Part shown: one piece after another, positions 1-12,836 of the stretch
Numbering within the stretch: the first letter of the stretch is position 1
How the letters are laid out: each line of letters starts with the position of its first letter
Assembly: GCF_947623445.1 (NCBI RefSeq)
Contig: NC_135246.1
Location: 17,219,856-17,283,855 of the forward strand
DNA: 64,000 bases
From: Clavelina lepadiformis
Taxonomy: Eukaryota > Chordata > Ascidiacea > Aplousobranchia > Clavelinidae
Direction of reading: 5' to 3'
The notes under the pieces: model-generated
Databases searched by the model: none
The model's input: the letters and a program-made list of their open reading frames with translations, nothing else
What the model was told of the DNA's origin: nothing
Made by a program: the position numbers and the translations under genes

Positions 1-1035
1 CGCATTTATAAAAATAAAGGCAAGGTAATCTGATTTTGCTGATGTTGCTTTGGCATGCCGGTAAGTAGATCACAAAAAATACTGTAACACCAACACGCTT
101 ATAAATCAGGAAATTGACACTTGCGATCAATCCATTTTTAGCTCCAACAGGGACATTTCGTCTTCACAATTAACAATTGTGACCTAAAAAGCCGCTGGCA
201 ATACTTACTTATCTATTCACAATATGCAATGTGGTCTCAGTTGTTTCATGTTAGCAAAGTGTTTGCAAGTCCTTATCAAACCAACGCTTCACAAAAATAT
301 ATTCCAAGTTACCACATGCAATCGTTTTTATTTGGTGGCTTGATTTATTACCGTTATATTAACCATCATTCTTTTCGCGCTTCAAACTTCACATATTCAA
401 TATAATTTGACCTACGCATATACGCTGACTTTCATGTGTGGTCCGTGGTAAAATTAAGTTGGAACATTCGGATTTAGAACCAAAAAGACTGTAAATGTAC
501 CATGATTTCAGGTTCCCTTACTGTCTACTTTCTTAATATCTTCTACTGTGCCAGTAGTTTGACATAAACCATATTTTTGTGACGGAATTTAGCTTAGCTG
601 TAGATGCCTGATAATTCACCTCAAGCATGTTTTGTTGGTAGGTCAGGTTTTTGGATATATCGTATATAATAATAAAATTTAGTATATACATATACAAATT
701 AATTAATTAGCTGACTTTTCTCCTTTTTCTATGCTATGCTTTTTTGATAAAACAAAGAAGAAGAATTTTTTAAATGTATACAAATTGGGAACTTGTTAAC
801 TAAACTTTGCGAAACTAAAAATTTCCAGTAACACAAAGTACAAATAGCCAAACCAGTCCCAACAAAATATATATATATATATATGATCAAATTAATTATA
901 CAAACATCATATAACTAAAAGTAATTTAATCTTTCATTTCACCCCCGAGTTAACGAGCCCCCAATGCATGTGTTTTTTTTAGCTCACCCGTGATAACTAT
1001 AGTTGTTTATTTTAAAAGATTTTGCTTACTCCCAG
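1..1035. other. Gene-poor upstream stretch; missing first exon of the transferrin-like gene
   Basis: No coding exon can be supported. The first confident exon of the transferrin-like gene starts at 1036 in phase 0 with no initiator Met, so at least one upstream exon must exist, either here or left of the window. Short ATG-plus-donor candidates at about 489-505 and 604-637 end in phase 2 and phase 1, so neither joins in frame. A TA microsatellite lies at about 866-884. Confidence 0.6.
866..884. repeat. (TA)n microsatellite
   Basis: An uninterrupted run of about nine TA dinucleotides in AT-rich intergenic sequence. Nothing else is visible here. Confidence 0.85.
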
Positions 1036-4000
1036 GGAGACAGTATTGCTCCGTATCATGATGAAGATGCTGAAGTGAGTCCTCAGGATGAAGGGTTACA
1101 TGAGGAGAATGTTAGAGTGGTCTACAAACGTCGGAAATTTGAATCCTGTTATCTTGTTTGGGCAATCATTGCTACAGTGCTGTTCTTGGGGATGGTTGTC
1201 GTCGCCATATTTGCCCACCAGCAAAGCAGAAGTTGGTCCATTTGTTTATTATCTTAAAATTTTGGATACAATTGTACTTTCAAAATAAAAAATAAACTTA
1301 CACATATACCATATAGGGCAACTTAATAATCAACTTAACATTGCCGTTTGGGGTTTGGGGCAAAAGAAGGACACAATGGTATATAACTAAATTAATGTCA
1401 TGTATAAATAATATAGATCTACATATTCTCAAAATGACTGAAACTTTAGCTCTATGATAAATTAGTAGCAATTTGTTTTAATTTGGCTAGAGACTAAATG
1501 GTGTTGTATCGGGGATGCTGAAATGGAGAAATGTGGTCAGATGGCGAAAGCTTTTGCTGCGGATGGCTTTGTGCCTGGCTTGGAATGTGTGAGTGCCACA
1601 TCACCTCAAGATTGCGTCCATAAAATAGACACCGATGTTGCTGACTTGTTTTCAATTTCAAACGAGAACCTTTATCGGAATAGAGACATATTGAAACCCA
1701 TCATGGCTGAAGATTATGAGGAGAGTAAGTTTTCTTTTTCACAGGTTTCTTCAGTAAACGTCATGATGTTTTGGTTGCAGTTAATGCTAGGACTTTTGAA
1801 AGGAAGGTATAGGCACCTCCCGAGTTACAAACGAAAACGTTACCACAATTTGCATGTGCTTTAACAGTGAGGGTTTGTAAATAAATCCTTATTGTGCACC
1901 TCGCACATGTTGAATGAGACATTACAACTACTGTAGTATAACTGACTGCTTAGCTATGCTTTGCTGTCATAAAATTATACAATAAACTAACACAACCAGC
2001 CAGGTAACCGCAAAGTTTCCAATATAACATAGACATTAATGTATTTATTACTGTTGTGAGTAAGAAAGCAAATTTGCAAAGTTACGTACATCCAGAGGTT
2101 GATGAATCCTGGCAATAGTGCCACTTTACGAGATCGACTGTTGCAGTACAGTTTTTGAAATGAAATCACTAATACTGTTTGAATGCAGCAATCAGTTGGT
2201 AGGATTTAGATCATTGCCGCTGGTTACAGTACGATAAAACATTCGGTTACACCCTGGGTACATCATGTACGGATGATTAGTTACTATAATTAATCTATGT
2301 GATATGTTGAATTACAATTGAGTGAATAACACCATGCAATGAATATAAATTAGATTGTCAACTTATAAATAACTTAAAGATACAAATAGTAGTTTGGAAA
2401 GAAACTCCTTTGCAGTATATGGAGAAATATATTATATGTACACCACTGTACCAGGCACATGCATATCGGAAATATATTTAATACCCATGTTATCTCAACT
2501 TCACCAAACAAAATCATAAAATTTTCATTAACCCATATTAATGTGTTCAATTAAAACCTTCTGTTTTGGATTCTTTTAGGTCATTTTGGTTATTATCTTG
2601 TGGCCGTGGTAAGAAAGGTTGACAACACCACCAAACTGACAAGAGAGGGCTTGTCTCACAAACACGCCTGTGTAAAGGACCTTGAGCTGACTGGTGGCTA
2701 CCTTCGTAACAAAAGTAATTTTCTACATTGACAACTACTACTACAGCGTTTAGCCTAGCCTGTCTTAGCAGTAAAATGCAATCAACAACGACGTAAATCG
2801 TTAAACACTTTTTTATTATAAAAATCGTTTTATAGGTATTATCACGACCACAAGTGGTGTTTGTGACACGAAAGCTTCTGTTGCAAAGCTTTTTTTATCT
2901 GTTTGTTCACCGGCGACAACTTTATTCCAAGATTGTCCGGAACGAAAACAAGCTACAAATGAAAGCCAGGTCATTGACAATATAGAAAGGTAAACATTTT
3001 TCTCGCCCATCGCCATTCTTCGCTTTTTGTACTTCCATGTAAAGATGACTACTTAGGTCATGTCAACTCGGTTTGTATGATTTTCATGCAATTCACTTTC
3101 ATTAACTTTGCATTGCAGTTGCTTGTTTCAGAAGCATACGCAAATAACCTTCATCGATCATATAAGTGCGCTGAACTTCATTAAAAATAAACCAGGTTTT
3201 GAAGAGGTTGGTTGAAGAATGTGCTTTTGTTCTTTTCTGACTTGTGTTTATTAACTAGGAAATATTTGTGATGTATACACTATATAGAGTTTCTCAAACT
3301 GCATGTTCTTTTAAGCTAATGAGTTATTTTTAGTAATTTGTTAACGTTTTTGTTTTTAAACACGTGTTTGTACACACACCATATGCTGCATTGCTTTTTA
3401 GCTGTGTTTACTTTGCCTTAAGTATTTGCTATTTTATGTCTGTGTTGATACAGTAGACTCCACTTATTATTAGGGGTGTGCCGCAAGGACGACTATTCGG
3501 ATTCGTGCGAATCCGAATATCTTAAAGGTCGACCCGAACAGATCCCGAATCTATTCGTGTCAGCACCAAATGATAAACTTTTATCAAAAAGTTGCCAAAT
3601 CTTGCTTGTATTGTGACGTAATTACTAAAAATTAATGATTAAATGGCGACTTGAAAAGCAAAATCCTTAAGTAAATGATTTTCGGTAACAAATGTTGACT
3701 CTAGTTTAGCTTAGCCAGGAAAATATGTCATTATTTCATACTAAAGTCGATAAATTTGTAAGTGCTGTAGTAAGTATTCGGGTTCGCTCGGATCTCCCAC
3801 AGAGGCAATATTTAGCGAATCTATTTGGGTTTGGGTTTGTGTTGGCCCATCCCTACTTACTATGACCATCTTGGGACCAGAACATTTTGGTCATATTATC
3901 TGAATAGTCACAATAACCGAAACTGCTACAGTACTGTTTAACCACACCAGGATCAATACAGTTTGGCATAAAATGACGAAATATGTCAAATTCATTATTT

Positions 4001-5322
4001 GTTTCATTAACAGTAAGCTGTAACATTAAAATGAATATCAGCACATTGGTAATACAAGTGGCACTGTCAAGTTGCATGATTGACACGAAAAATTGATGGA
4101 AAAATTTGTAAAAGATAGAAAATATGGTCATAATGTCCGAACACTGGTCGTAGTAATTGGAGAGTTTTATATGGAAAAACTAGAAACCTCAATAAAATGG
4201 TCATATAAATCGGGTGGTCATAATAAGCGGATTCTACTGTAATACAATAATCACACAACATGCATTTATATTTATTATTTTTAGATTATTTTAACATTTT
4301 ATTTCAAACATGTTGTGTTTTTGATCGTTTCACCTTAAACTTCAACAGGATTATCAGTTGTTGTGTGAAGACGGAACCCACAGCGATATTAAAGACTTCA
4401 AACGCTGCCACTTACTGCAGGAACCTTCGCATTCGCTCGTTGTGTCCAGCAAGATACGCAGTGGTGTCGATGTCGATGTACCTATGGAACTAGTTGAAGT
4501 TCTTCTTGTGGCTCAGGTATATACTTGATTCAGTTTTTCTACAGTTGAACACCTGTAGGTCATCTATTGCGATTGTGATGTTTACATGTCAGGGATACGA
4601 AATACATTGACATTTAGTTTTCAATAAGTGAAGGCAGGTGATTATGACTTATGAGGAATCTCTCCTGAATACGGTCTCAGCACCAAATAAAGTTACAAAA
4701 ATTATTACACTTTGTTTTTTGTTTGTAACAGCTTTACTTTGGCCTTCATACTACCACCAAGTTTAACATGTTCAAGCCCGGTGATGGACGGCATCTGTTA
4801 TTCCAGGATGAAACAAAAAAACTTGTTCCTCTTCAGTTTAATTGCACTGCTCCGGTAAACTAGATTTAACATGAAAAATAAAACTTTTACAGGGAAAGTA
4901 GTAGGCTCTTTTAAGTGAAAACGCTTTCTCGTGTCATATTAAAGTCTATAAAGCTCTGGTTCTTAAACTTTTTCGGGTATACTGATTCCCGCAAGTTCCG
5001 TACGTGCATTCACCGAACTCTTTGCTAAATTCATAAACATACATCATACTCACACGGTGTGCACTCTGCACGTACTCGTTGAGACCTTGCGGTTCGATCG
5101 AACCCAGTATAAGAACCACTGCTGTAAAGTAATAGATGGTTGGTGAAAACATTATTCTTTGGATTATACTCAAAGAGATATTCTCTTGATACTACGAATG
5201 CTGTTGTATTCTTTTTACAGGGTTACTTAGGCGAGAGCTACATGAAATACCGCTCGAGCTTCGATTGTATTGACAGCGTCCCTGGGAGCTACAACACTTG
5301 CCTGCTACCCTACTATTATTGA
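1036..5322 (+). CDS. Membrane-anchored single-lobe transferrin-like protein (5' incomplete)
   Basis: Exons: 1036-1231, 1491-1724, 2580-2714, 2836-2989, 3119-3206, 4349-4516, 4732-4854, 5221-5322 (stop TGA). All join in frame and give 399 aa without the missing first exon. Residues 1-39 are an acidic then basic cytoplasmic tail. Residues 40-60 are one TM helix (VLFLGMVVVAIF core). From residue 66 the chain follows a transferrin lobe: the TKWC start, CVSATSPQDCVHKI, the strand YYLVAVVRK, the Cys block SGVCDTKASVAKLF, DYQLLCEDGT, CHLLQEPSHSLVV, and the lobe end YLGESYMKYRSSFDC. Transferrins bind Fe3+ and carbonate. Aligned by eye, the Tyr (YY) and His (PSH) iron ligands remain, but the first Asp, the second Tyr and the anion-binding Arg are not seen. 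It is probably a type II surface protein that does not bind iron classically. Family assignment is firm; function is inference. Confidence 0.85.
3451..4239. mobile_element. pogo/Tigger-like MITE, interrupted by a nested hAT-type MITE
   Basis: The termini are inverted repeats beginning CAGTAGA[C/A]TCC[A/G]CTTATTATGACC, with about 24 of 27 positions matching once the nested insert is removed. They are flanked by TA dinucleotides at 3449-3450 and 4240-4241, as expected of Tc1/mariner/pogo elements. There is no transposase ORF. It lies in an intron of the transferrin-like gene and shares internal sequence with the element at 48951-49287. Confidence 0.75.
3471..3855. mobile_element. hAT-type MITE nested in a pogo-like MITE
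   Basis: Termini TAGGGGTGTGCC and, inverted, TAGGGATGGGCC. The flanks form an 8-bp target duplication, CTTATTAT (3463-3470) against CTTACTAT (3856-3863), with 7 of 8 matching. The target site lies inside the left terminal repeat of the older pogo-like element. Confidence 0.8.
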
Positions 5323-6789
5323 AGATTGAACCGAGATTTGCACTTTATGAAGCAGTCTTACTTAGAGAACTTGGCAGAGAACAATATTTTTAATTGCGGC
5401 AAAGATTTGGTCTTATTGTTACTGATAAACCTGCAAGTTTCGAAAAAATGTTGTATTATTCCATATTGTTTCAATTTCATATTTTGTATGATGTTGTTTG
5501 CTGTATCTTGTCCAGAATATTTTGGCCCTTTTCTGCCATCGATACATCGTGTGTTTGTGACGCAATCACTATCAGACATGCAAAATTTTCTTACCTATGG
5601 CGCTTGTCATGCTCTTATTTGTGCTCTTTGTTACTTCTGTAAAAAGATTTTTTTTTATCCCTCTATGCCATTTTTGCCACCACTGAAAATCACGATTTTT
5701 AACGTTTCGATATCTTCTTACCCAGGTTTTTATGTTTGAATTTTGGTTAGCAAATAGACGGTTGATAATCTTACTTCATATGTTATGCGGAGACTAACCT
5801 TGTAGTGTCGTTTCTCCCAATCAGCGTATATTTGTTAATTAAATGTTATTGTGAAAGCATCGTAGCCTGCTTTTCTATGATTTGAAAAAAGAGTAACACA
5901 CAAACAGTTAAAAAGAAAAATGACCACGGATGGCGCCAAATGAACCCATATGAATCGTTGACTTCGGATCAGTGACGCTTACAGGCTTTTACGTCATATA
6001 TTTTAAACCATAAATCAGGGCCAATGAAACGACAACAAGCATTATGATGTCACAATCCAGCGACCCTATGTTTGGCTGCGGCCCTTCTCTCCAAAGTTGG
6101 GAGAATTCTGCTTAACCGTATCACTGTTTCCTCCACAAGTTGATTTGATTCAGTGGTCTGTACAGCTGTCGTAACAGTTATTCAACTTAGACAAGACACA
6201 CCAGGCATTGAGCAGAACTACCAGTACCCAGCATTGATTTTATTGAAATCTTGAGCAAAGCCACACAGACGCAAGCAATTACAAAGTGCGTGATCCGTTG
6301 CTAATGATGCGTTTTTACTAATGTTCAGCGATTACCGAGGTGCCCGCATTTCCATGCAGGTCAGCAACCTGCTGAACCTAAAGATCTTTGATTATAGCGG
6401 TGGTTACATGAAGATAAATATGTACGAAAAAGCAAAAGATAGTTATATACAGAAGGAAAGACGAATGTGAACGTTTCAATTGTAGCATATAGGTGTAACG
6501 TAAAACCATTTTGTAAAGTTACTTAATTTTTCTGAATTACAGCTTACGATAGAAACAATTTAAAGATAAGTTGTTGACAAATTTAAGAAACTGCTTTCAT
6601 CTTTTCTTATCTGTGAAATCTCATACAAGAAAAGAAATTAAAAACGCTAAGATCGAAACGCCATTTACACGACCTCTTCGATACATTGTAAGTGCATGAA
6701 CTCCTAATATTTACAAGCAGACTAAACATTGTAATTGTAATTTCTAATTTTCCGTCAATGACTCATGATTGCTGCTACCTCCTTGGAGG
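5323..6789. other. Intergenic, 3' flank of two convergent genes
   Basis: This lies between the + strand transferrin-like gene and the - strand gene B. It probably holds both 3' UTRs. An ATTAAA poly(A) hexamer at 5838-5843 is a candidate end for the transferrin-like transcript. No exon, RNA gene or TIR element is recognised. Confidence 0.5.
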
Positions 6790-8207
6790 TTAAGGAAATC
6801 CATCATCACGTTCTTCCATCTCTGTCAGAAGTTTTCTTATTTGCCTTTTCAAGCACCTCATAACATCATCTCTGGGATTGTCTGTGAAACACTCTTTGAT
6901 CTCATCCACAAAGTCATATAACCTTTCTCCATAAATTTCGTCCTAAAATTAGATGAAATGGATTAAGATCTCTCTTGCGCAGAAAACCGTCAGCCAACGT
7001 CGGTCAACTAAAAGTTTTTTTCTGAATTTTTAACCTGAAATGTGATATGGAAGCCAACCGCTTAAATTAAAACTGTTAAAATGTAAGACTTAATGATTAG
7101 GCCTAAGGCTACTTACCATGTCCTCAGGTATGAATTCTGGTCTCTCAAACTACATAAAAAATTGAACAAATTTGCAATGCAATTGGTACACAGTAAGACC
7201 GCGAACGATCGGTTTTTTAATACCATACAAATTTTAGCTGATGTTTCAGATTCGTATTTTATACAGTGTACAATGTATTTTAGGACTTAATAAGCTATAC
7301 AGCAGAGTCAAAAAAGGTTTCAGTCTAGATCTACTGTATCTGAGTTATAATATTGACTAAATAATATTGATATTCTAAATAAAATTGATGATTCCATACC
7401 ACATGATCTTTCTCGCATGTCATTCGCAGTTCTTTGTACTTTTTCTTGTAGTGATGGTTGTTCACAGCCAGGTAAATGCAAGTTCCCAGTAAAGCAAATA
7501 AGAGCAGCGAGACGAAGAATCCACAGAACCTTGCTTTCTTGCCTTTACAGCAACGTTTTTTTCTCCCCTAAAATTTTTGAACAAGGTTTTTCGTTGATGT
7601 AAGATCTATTCACGATTTAAAAAAGGTTTTCTTTATGTTATACATTACGTCACGTAACATTTGGAGAATTTCTACACAAGCTTTTAAAACGAGAAAAACA
7701 CGTAACAAATTTTTTGCAGGTTTTATACGGCCTGCTGGTCTAAAAAGTAGCCTATATTGTTCAAAAGCAGATGCCGCTCTGGGAAATTGCACGTTTTGTA
7801 AACTCTAAAATAACCTACAATACCGCAGTGAGATTTTATACTATCCAGGAGTTTAGGTTTTGGTTATTGCAGTGGAAACATATTATCCCATACTAATAGT
7901 ACTGTATTTTGGAATGCGTTATTATAAATAAACTGTTTTACAGCTTTCGGTATGAGTGGAAAATCAAGTAAGCTTATAGGCCACCGCTTAACAGCGAAAA
8001 ACTTACGCATGCATTTCCATTCTCCTGGTTGGTTATGGTGCTGATAGGTCGTTGCATCGTATCAGCAACCTGCCTATAATCTGGTGGTGCATCTTGTTTG
8101 TAGCTTGGAGGTTTTTCGTTGTTCATCGTCACGCCTGGAAGTGGGACATCTTCAAACGGGGCTGGTTTTTCACCCTGCCCTTTGTTACCCCCTACTTCAA
8201 CAACCAT
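6790..8207 (-). CDS. Gene B: small type II single-pass membrane protein, Cys-pair family
   Basis: Exons, all phase 0: 8007-8207, 7400-7567, 7117-7149, 6790-6942 (stop TAA); 184 aa. The start ATG gives MVVEV, identical to gene E. The cytoplasmic tail (1-67) has PLPG at 22-25 and two PPxY motifs (PPSY 33-36, PPDY 41-44), which bind WW domains in other proteins. The second exon encodes a basic/Cys stop (GRKKRCC), one TM helix (about 83-103) and the juxtamembrane motif HHYKKKYKELRMTC. A short 11-residue linker follows (FERPEFIPEDM). The last exon carries Cys152 and Cys164 in a charged, probably helical module (KECFTDNP...RCLKRQIRKLL). There is no signal peptide, so N-in/C-out topology is inferred. 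I recognise no named family. Genes D and E are paralogues, and the TM exon is 168 bp here and in E. Confidence 0.85.
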
Positions 8208-10562
8208 GTCTAATAAGTTTTGTTTTCCTTAAAAAAATCTAAAAAAAAATCAATTTGGATTATACAGTAATTAAAGGTCTGGTTTTAATACGCACAGCAC
8301 AGTTGCCTTGTCGACGGAACTGGATAAAGCATTCGCACTCCTTCGTCGCTTGTTTAAGTTACTCTGCTTTGAAACCAGCAACCACTCCATCGTTAAACAT
8401 CTCTGTCCCGTTAACGATAAACTTTATTGACAGTTGCCTTTTCAAAACGCTTTCCATTCTTTTGTATTTAGGCAAAGCAAATTTATTACTTCTTTCAAGA
8501 TAAAAATCTCTCTATTTTAATATTATTACCAAAAGTGCTATCAAGGCACACTAAACTGCTCTGTCAATATTTGCCTTTAATATAGCATTCGTACTGGAGC
8601 GATAAAATCGAAAAAGCATTCGATTTACGGTGGACTTGGATTATTATCAGTCGGTGTCCAAATGCAAACGTATTTCAAAGTTTATTGGAATTTTCAAGTT
8701 TTGAAGAAGTCGAATTGCAGTAAAATACTGTCTCTACAAAGAATTGCTTTATGCTTCGATGAAGCTCTTCAAAATTTCAATGAAATAAATAGAAATACTT
8801 TTGAGTTCGTTCGCTGTGGTTCCGCATCTGCGAGCTCAAATAAGTGTCTCGTTTCGCTCTTGACTGGATTTAAAGACTTTGCTTTTTTCAATCCTGCATG
8901 CTGTTGTGTAAATGTCTGTTTGAAACGCACAGTTTGCACTCTTGTCATGCTCAATCAGGCAGATATTTTCATCGTCACGTACACGCAAGATTTTTTCTTA
9001 CATTAACTTACATTCTTACAAGTTATATTCACAATACCCTCATTTTTCAGAGGCTTTAATAACACGTCAACTTGCACAGGGTTACTTTTGCAACTACCGT
9101 ACCTTATTTGGAAACAGCTTGCATTATGACGATTGCCCATCATTCGCCATGGTTATAGCTGTAGGCTAAAATACGTGGACAATAAAATAACACACACTGT
9201 CGTATATACGAGTCTGTTATTAGCTTTGCAGAAAAGATGGCAAAACGCTAACATTGACCGAACAATCTTTCTACAGTTAATAGTGAAAAAATAATTTACT
9301 GTTATCATAAAATATATTTGAATGTGAACGCTAAATCGAAAAATAAATACAGTGCAGTAAGTTTTTCTTTAAGTATTTCAATGGTTTTCTATACGCCTTC
9401 TGTTCTAACCTGTTTACCTCTATATCTGTTTTGAAAGGGAAGGTATGTGGCTTATCAGGTGGATTAAAATTATTGTCGATTTTGATGACAAACGCGTTAT
9501 GCAGAAAATCTCGATGGAATCCTTTTGGTGAAAGAGATAAATAAATGATCTTTCATGGAATAAAACACTTGGCACAAGAAATCTACCACCAAATCACAAT
9601 CAATAAATTTTCATTTATCAACTATACAGAATCGTATGGTTATATTTACAACATTGCGAAATCCATCTGTGGCATGTGATCGATTTATTTTTGAACGAAC
9701 AATAAACTCGCACAGAAAATAGTCACGGACAGAAGCCTACGTAGAAGCTATTAATAGGGTCGAGAACTGCTATTGTTAAAACGTCGACAACAGAAGCATG
9801 ACGTTGCAAATTTAGACAGTGGGCGATTTTAAACCTCAGCATAGCTTATAACGTCACAAAGCATTTACGCCTACGTTAAAGACGTCACCTGCAAAACTGC
9901 AACAATCGAAGCAAAAGGTTGGTTGTTTCTGTGCAACCATCCAGAGCTTCGCTAAAAGATTATAGCGATGTTAAATGCCTGAAATTCTAAAAGAATCCGA
10001 TTTTGTGACAATTTAGACTTTTAACATTGCAAAGTTATTTCCCTACTGAACTTCACTTTGCTGGTGGGTTTCTCATATTTGGTGTGTTGAATTTTAAAGA
10101 TATTTTTATTTACAAATGCTTGGAAAATTACACAAAACGAAATCATACAAAGCAACTTGTCCACTGTCAACGTACCGGTTGATCCGGTGATAGGCCTAGT
10201 TGTATCTGTATTATCAATCAAACGTATTTACATTTGCGCGTATACACAAGCATATCAGAGTTTATGTGTATTGTATACATATATTTTTAAGCTTATAATT
10301 TTTACGATATAAAAACTAATTTAATCTGGCCTCTATAAAAAATGTGCTGGAATAATTTGCAGTAGATACATCAACAACTTATAAACAACAACTTTACGAA
10401 ATCACAACCAATATTTGTAAAGATCACCAAAAGCCGTTACATTATTCAAAAATAAAAGTTAAACCGTAACTTTATGAAATCGTTTTCAATTATCCGGGAT
10501 CACAAATCCAAGCTTATGGTAATACGTCACAACTGTGCATTGTGATTAGTTATTACATTAGT
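8208..10562. other. Intergenic between genes B and C
   Basis: The promoter and 5' side of gene B should lie just right of 8207. Open frames of 114 codons (+, 8662-9006) and 61 codons (-, 8769-8954) overlap each other and show no splice sites or family resemblance. I support no gene here. Confidence 0.5.
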
Positions 10563-11628
10563 TTATATCCCGATGATGTTTGCCTCAATTGAAGCTTTCC
10601 GATGATTGATCCCTGTATTTTGCCGGAATGTCCCTTTCATTGCGTCAAAGTAACTAGAAACATCGTTTGGGTGACGAGCGATCATTTGTTTATCGTCTCG
10701 CTTTTGTCCCTGCAAGTGTTTGCGGTTGTGACGTCGGTGGTGCTGATGACGTTTTCCCGGATTTTTGCGGTGAGGATTCGTTTTCTTCCCACGCTTATTT
10801 CTTTTCGGAATTGCAAGAGACTTCTGGATTTTATCCAGCAAATTTTTGCGATCATTCTCGACTATTTTTCGATGACCGCCGGGTGGCGAGCTTGTTTTGT
10901 TTGTCAATTTCTCTTCTCTTTTTTCGGGAGAAGGAAAGCTGATAATTTTCCCTGGTTTACCTTTTCTCACTGTGAATTCGGCGTTTATGACGAAGTAAGG
11001 TTTATTTTTTTTAAGCCCCAAATAGGGGAGTGTGTGGTGCGGCTTTCGTTTCTTGACGATATTTTTAGCTGTTTCTTTTACGCCAGTCTTCCAGGATTCC
11101 AAATGCGATTGATTCAACCGCTTCATCAGAGTCTGCGGTTGCCTCGTTGTCTTTACATCACTCGCCGCAGCATGCCGCCCTGGCTCTTGTACCGGATATT
11201 CTTGATCGTTGTCTTCCTTGTGAGATGGATGCTTGACCCAGGAAACCACGAAGAAGGCAACGCAGCCCAAGAGCACCAGCAACAGCATCACGCCAGCAAC
11301 ATTCATAAAAAGACCGAGACGTTCCTTCGATTTGAAGCGTAACTGCTGTTGCTGTAAAGCAAAATATTGATACAAACTTACTATGTTTTAAACCATCACT
11401 AGTATTTTCTTTAAGTTACCTCTAGGTAGCTAATTTATAATCTTCTGCTTTTTAACCAAGCTTAAAAGACAAAAACAAAACAACTCATCTATAATATAGT
11501 CGGGTCATATACTTTACCATATAAAAATCTACCTTTGAAACTAATTGCGTTGGTTTATTACTTTCTTCTTTTTCAATGTTGTCTGCATTCTTGCCATCTT
11601 CAGAATTTGCTGCTTTTACGGCAACCAT
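10563..11628 (-). CDS. Gene C: type II membrane protein with a very basic ectodomain
   Basis: Two exons: 11533-11628 (ATG, 32 aa, donor AAG|gtagat) and 10563-11351 (acceptor ctttacag, stop TAA); 294 aa. The N-terminus MVAVKAANSEDGK resembles those of genes B, D and E. One hydrophobic helix lies at about residues 45-69 (LLLVLLGCVAFFVV). The roughly 220-residue outer part is extremely rich in Lys, Arg and His (KRNKRGKK, GKRHQHHRRHNRKH) with only scattered acidic residues and no Cys. Unlike B, D and E, it has no separate linker exons and no two-Cys terminal exon; TM and ectodomain share one exon. Poly-basic stretches suggest binding to polyanions such as glycosaminoglycans or to an acidic partner, but this is inference. 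It may be a distant cluster member rather than a true paralogue. Confidence 0.75.
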
Positions 11629-12836
11629 CGCAATATTTTGTGTAAGAGCTTGATTGGTGCCTTTGTAACAAGAAATAACTTCCTAAAGGGTATAAGCCTT
11701 AAGCTCTGGTGAATTAAGTTATTATCTATTTAGCATAGATTAACAGGTTTGCTAACTTACAAAAACAAACACCAAACCACAATTACATTAACTACAAGTG
11801 ATCCCATCTACACCACTTAGTTTAGTTTTCTTGCTCTTCAATAGCTTTTATGGTCACCATTATATACGCTTTACCCACACATTTAAAATATGAAGAACAA
11901 TTAAACTAACGGGTGGATGATATATGAAGTACCTACGTCATGCTCATAACGAGGCCAGTATTATCTCCAAATAAGTCACGCTGTAATTGAATGCTGTTTT
12001 ATCGTAGATTTAAACCATGTGATCAAAATACGTCTGTGTATTTTACATAATAAAATTGCATATGGCATTACGTTGACGTATGTGCTAACATAGTTATAAA
12101 TCTCATTAATGTTCTTTTAAGATTGATGTGTTTCCTTGTTGGTATGCAATGACTTAAAGGCTTTCTGTTGAGTATATTCTTACTATGATAAACATTAATA
12201 CTAGAATCTACTTGGGGCAAACCTTCTTCACACCATCTCTTGGTACTTGTACACTTTCATTGCTCAATTATTTTCAGCAAGCATAGTTAAAAATCAGCTC
12301 AAGTTAATCTATTGTTATTTTGCTTCTATTATTTTTCTTGTCAATGCGTTAAAACGTAAGCAGCGAAACAAGAACGCATACAGCTTTAAAGCGTCTCCAG
12401 AATGTCCATTTATCTCTTTATTCAATTAATGACGTTGATTTTTACATTGGTGGTTTTCTAAAGCCATTTAAATTATTCATTTCTTGCGTTGTTGATAAAA
12501 AGAAAAACAAGAAAATGTGAAGATATTTAATTTCATGCGGTTATTGTTTGCACCATCCATGAAATTGTAAACCTACATCATTTGTCTTGTTTGTATTAAA
12601 ACATTACCTTATTAAAGCCAAGTCAAACAAGTGATATTGACAAGTGAAATTCCATTCAACTCTTGTATTCTCTAATTTTCACAACAAAATATCAGACAAA
12701 AAAAGCAAACAGAAAATTCAACAAAAGAGTACAAAGAGCGAAATCGTATTCACAAAGCGGACATCAATGTATAACAGAAGCATTGCAAAATACTGGAGAG
12801 ATAGAAGTTAAACAGCCTGAACAAATAGCAAAAGTC
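11629..12836. other. Intergenic between genes C and D
   Basis: The 5' flank of gene C and 3' flank of gene D (both -). It is AT-rich, with no exon or RNA gene recognised. Confidence 0.5.

Noticed and set aside
8662..9006. 114-codon + frame with a true ATG, overlapped by a 61-codon minus frame
   Set aside because: Neither has splice partners, family resemblance or a clear coding bias.
10602..11342. A 246-codon open frame on the + strand
   Set aside because: It is the antisense shadow of gene C's basic ectodomain. Its composition (Cys, Phe and Leu-rich) mirrors the Lys/Arg codons on the other strand, and there is no splice context.
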